A DNA stretch of 64,000 bases, from NCBI GenBank assembly GCA_022432975.1, contig CM039512.1:36953936-37017935 (forward strand), written 5' to 3'. The translations under genes were made by a program, and so were the position numbers. Shown one piece after another: positions 60,801-64,000 of this stretch. The notes under the pieces are model-generated. The model saw only the letters and a list, made by a program, of their open reading frames with translations. It searched no databases and was not told the DNA's origin. Source of the stretch: Begonia masoniana. Taxonomy: Eukaryota > Streptophyta > Magnoliopsida > Cucurbitales > Begoniaceae. Position 1 is the stretch's first letter; every line of letters starts with the position of its first letter.

Positions 60801-62592
60801 CGGAAGACTTATGCTGACGTCAACCGGAAGACAAAAATTATAAACTGGGCGGAAGACTTATGCTGACGTCAACAATAAAGACTTACAGGCAGGGAACATC
60901 AAAACAGGAGGCATGAGGGCTTCAGACCCTCAAACCCGATTTCAAAACAAAGTTTTGAAATCATACTCTACAAATGACGGGAGTTCGAGCAGACAAACTG
61001 CATGGATAGCTCTAAATTCGAGGCTATCCATGCATGACCTGAAAAGGGAGAACTCAAGCAGTTCCAGAATGTTTTCAAAACATTTAAAATATATGGATAC
61101 AATCTGTCAAATACGGAGGTTTTAAATACATCAACAACAGGACTTATACATTTCAAAATTTCCAACAAAACTTTCAAACAAAACACAAGACTACAACAGA
61201 GTTTTAAAACAGAAACCACAAACATCCAGAAGAGTTTACAAATATGAACTTTACTTTAAAGACTTAAACCTCTACACAGAATTTATCTGACTGCAGCAAC
61301 CATTTCCAATGAGCTCGATCCACCACAATCCATTACTCATCAGCTTGAGGAGCAAGGTCCTCCTCTGGAGTATCCGTACCTACAACAGGGAGTTCATCTA
61401 TGAGCCTAGAGCTCAGTAAGAACATGAAATGCAGTGTGCATATGCTATGCATGAACATTTTCAAATACATGAACATTACATTACATTACGTTTCACTGGA
61501 CATGGTGGTATAAGTGAGGCTTATAGAGGAACTGGCGCATAAACATACATAACATAACAGAACATGACACTGGTTAGTAATTTTGCCGGGTCCCAGGGAA
61601 GGACAAGGTACAGGGTATCCTTGGCGGGGATAAATTTTTAAGTCCCAGAGAAGGACAAGAACAGGATGCCAGTCCTCGTCCACACTTAACCATACATTCA
61701 TTACAGGTTTTATCTTACTTAACTTCAAAACTGTGTACATAAAACGTTTACATGATTTTACAGAAAAACGGGTATGCATGGACGGTGCTTGAACCTAAAA
61801 TAACAGGCAACAAGAATGTCACAATAGAGAGTGAAACAAAACCAGACAACTCAGAACTTATTCTAACTTTTCTACCCAAAACGAACCGACAGAACTGATA
61901 CTCCTAGTACCTCCAAGTTGCAGGGCCTTAAGGGCCAACCTACGGCATGAACTTACCTGTGTGCAGCCAAGTAGTATGCTCGAACGTCTCTGGAAAGCTC
62001 GGACCTGTAGCATGAATGTTCAGAGTTTAAACACGCTACAAATGCTAACTAATATCTCGTAGGAAATGCAGCAAACACATTTCAACTCTTTAGAAAACAC
62101 ACCAACGTGTTTTCGTCCAAAAACAGTGAGTTTTCACCGAAAACCGAAACCCTAAACTTCGATAAAAACTCACCTTAAACTTGTCCAAATTATTAGCATT
62201 AAAAGACGCTCACCTTTGCTGAAGAAAACGGAGAAACGCTGGAGAAACAAAGTGTGGAAGTTTTGTTTCAATCGCTTGGAAGAGAGAAAGCCGAGAGAGA
62301 TGAGGGGAAACAGAGAAGTGAATGAACATTCACGTAGGAGAAAGAACTTAACTTCTTCAACAAGCCGCCACATGTCAATCATCTATTTGTTTTCTCCCAC
62401 CAACCTTAATTTCTTCCTAATTTGCCCTTTCATTGGTTTTTAACCTAATTGACTTGTTTTGATCACACTTAGTTTGGTTTTCCCTTAAACCTTCCATCAT
62501 TACAACCAAAACATACATTGTATTAATATAATATTAATCGCGGTTAAATGACCTCGGGAAAACTATTACATGGCAAAATGCCGGGTGTTACA
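57846..62592 (-). repeat. 5' LTR of element F (right copy)
   Basis: 4747 bp, TGTGAAAGCCCG to CCGGGTGTTACA. It is 1.28 kb longer than the left copy because its minisatellite is longer, while about 75 bp after the array are missing. The stem-loop of the left copy recurs at 60999-61034 with the same arms. Elsewhere only scattered single-base differences are seen. Confidence 0.95.
58364..60873. repeat. 48/49-bp minisatellite with TGACGTCA (right LTR of F)
   Basis: About 50 tandem units. Two main variants alternate irregularly: 48 bp with ATAACTGGGC and 49 bp with ATAAACTGGGC; a few have one A fewer in the AAAAA tract. An irregular interruption at about 58460-58495 carries TGACGTCATCGGAAG, like the flanking non-array sequence. 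The array ends abruptly at ACGTCAAC joined to AATAAAGACTTACAGG. Confidence 0.96.
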
Positions 62593-63208
62593 CATATGGA
62601 GGAAATTCTTAGTCATTCCTCATCTTCACGATCTTCGCGCACATATTTAGAAGGGGGATGTCTAGTCTTGAAGAGAAGCTAGATATCTTGACTGCGTGTT
62701 TGTCTAGCTTTAGAATGAAGATGGAGGCTCTCTTCCAATAGTTTGATCAAAGATTTGATTCTCAAAGTGCTTCACTCTTGAGTTTCACTCAAAAGCTCAT
62801 GCACGTTTTGATGCCATAGTTTTTTTTCTCGATCACCTAGCTAACTCCTACTAGAACACTACTTTCACTATTGAGGTGAGAGTTTCAAGTCATGCTCCCA
62901 ATGCTGACTCTAGAATTCCTCCCTCCACCTTTAGATGTTGATCCAACATTAGATTATTAGGATTAGTTGTAGAGCCTTTCTATTAGTTCACATGTTGGTA
63001 ATGCATTTTACTTTGTTTTGATGACTTCTCTACTGCTTTGAGTAATTATTTCTGATATTGTTCTAGTTGATGTAGTTTTTGTTAAAGTGTCTACTGTTCT
63101 TGTTGGTTGTTACAGTTGTTTTGTAACTAACTAGTTCTTATTTATTATTGTTTTTATCGATATATATGTAAAACATCACTATCACTGAAGAAATGAGAAA
63201 AACTATCC
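62593..63208. other. Unassigned sequence right of F
   Basis: This is the right half of the DNA split by F. It includes a frame fragment with repeated charged/hydrophobic residues near 62650-62800 (LEEKLDILTACLSSF, FDQRFDSQSASLLSFTQKL) that could be from an old gag-like or coiled-coil protein. I cannot identify it. The rest up to 63208 is AT-rich. Confidence 0.35.
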
Positions 63209-64000
63209 CTCTGTGTCTTTGGATGTCTCTATTTTCCCTGTCTTCGACCTTTCAACAAATATAAACTTCAACCTTGTTCTATACCTTGTGTCCTTTTAGG
63301 TCTCAACCATCATCATAAAGACTATCTATGTCTCAACCTGAGTCATACAAAATTTATATATCTCGTCATGTGAACTTTGTAGAGTCTAGTTTCCCCTTCT
63401 CGTCACTTCAAAAACCTTCCTCACAACCTCCCCCCTTGTCCCTCTCAATACCATATCTATCTCTCCCATCTTTCTCTCCACATCAACCTACTTTTCCCCC
63501 TTCCAGACCGTCCCTATCCACTATCCCAACTACTCTAGTAAACCCACCATCTATACCTCCCTCTTCTCCACCACTAATACCTCATCCTACTTCTCCTCTT
63601 AACCATACCTCTCCACCCAACTGAGATTCCACCCCAACTCCTTTGAATACACATCTCATGCGAACCCGCGCCAAAGATGGTATTTTTAAACCCATAGCTC
63701 TTTCTGCTGAAACAAGCCTTGAACCCAAAACCTTTCTTTAAGCATCAAAGTCCCCACAATGGTTAACTATCATGCAAGAAGAGATTTCAGCACTCAAAAA
63801 AACAAATACTTGGACCTTGGTTCCTCCTCCAACAGGGGCAAAAATTATTGGCTGCAAATGAATTTTCAAGATAAAACATGACTCAAATGGCACCATTATT
63901 CGCTATAAGGCTCGTCTCGTAGCAAAAGGGTATGATCAAAAAGAAGGTATTGACTACGAAGAGACTTTTAGCCCAGTTGTAAAATCGACCTCGGTCTGGA
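63209..64000 (+). pseudogene. Ty1/copia integrase-RT fragment, continues past window
   Basis: The integrase C-terminal motif starts at 63209 (FGCLYFPCLRPFNKYKL, then GLNHHHKDYLCLNLSH). A frameshift moves to the frame holding YISRHVNFVESSFPF near 63355, followed by a proline/serine-rich linker to 63624. In another frame comes the RT start: MRTRAKDGIFKP near 63659, PQWLTIMQEEISALKK, TWTLVPPP, then [20 protein letters not shown] up to the edge. Stops are a TAA near 63738 and a TGA near 63858. It carries the same RT section as the remnant at 48836, so it is a different copia insertion. Confidence 0.85.

Larger units (their letters stand above)
49322..62592 (-). mobile_element. Element F: full-length Tekay-type retrotransposon with giant minisatellite LTRs
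   Basis: 13.3 kb in minus orientation, flanked by CATAT (49317-49321 and 62593-62597). The left LTR (3' LTR in element sense) is 49322-52792 and the right LTR (5' LTR) is 57846-62592. The internal region carries a primer site, gag, pol and purine tract in order on the minus strand. Outside the minisatellites the LTRs are almost identical, so F is the youngest-looking insertion. It is defective: a stop after the protease, a frameshift in integrase and a misplaced RT segment. Confidence 0.95.

Noticed and set aside
49841..60873. CRISPR-like array
   Set aside because: The units are contiguous with no unique spacers, and the setting is a plant LTR.

Overview
The window is gypsy-rich, heavily nested repeat DNA of the kind found in the intergenic space of a flowering plant, probably a eudicot with a repeat-laden genome. 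I see no ordinary host gene, tRNA, rRNA or CRISPR array. The evidence for a plant is that nearly all recognisable coding sequence is gag-pol of Ty3/gypsy elements with plant hallmarks: tRNA-Met primer sites (TGGTATCAGAG), integrases ending in a chromodomain (Tekay/Del type), and one Athila-type element. Fragments of two Ty1/copia elements are also present. The exact species cannot be told from the sequence.

Layout, using my own element labels. 1-5133 is the LTR of element H (minus), interrupted by solo LTR S1 (991-3624). 5134-8711 is the gag stub, leader and most of the 5' LTR of element C (minus); the rest of that LTR is at 29150-29351. Element A (plus, 8712-29144) sits inside the C LTR. A itself contains solo LTR S2 (8734-11247) and element B (16363-24806). 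29352-29891 is unassigned. Element D, an old Athila-type element (plus, 29892-48185), contains Tekay element E (31964-40746) and solo LTR G (40831-43061). 48186-49321 is AT-rich sequence followed by a copia RT remnant. Element F (minus, 49322-62592) is the youngest-looking copy. 62593-64000 is unassigned sequence followed by a second copia fragment that runs off the window.

Nearly every boundary is supported by a 5-bp target-site duplication (TSD) that I could read directly: S1 GATTG, S2 ATTCT/ATTCC, A AAATT, B GTGTG, D GTCGT/GTTGT, E AACTT, G TAGTG, F CATAT. The insertion order is therefore explicit: C before A before S2 and B; D before E and G; H before S1. All coding regions are broken by stops, frameshifts or deletions. 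Autonomous activity is not expected from any copy here.

The most unusual material is inside the LTRs. The F LTRs carry 48/49-bp minisatellites, each unit holding one perfect TGACGTCA palindrome (the bZIP/TGA-factor core); one LTR has about 25 such sites and the other about 50. The C LTR carries about 24 copies of a 21-bp unit around the palindrome CCGATCGATCGG, within a roughly 1-kb local duplication. Five LTRs (A, B, C, H, S2) share a cluster of GCGATCGATCGC-like palindromes, usually next to a stem-loop, a few hundred bases inside the LTR end. S1 carries two back-to-back near-perfect hairpins. F also carries a 500-bp piece of its own RT gene pasted into its integrase gene.
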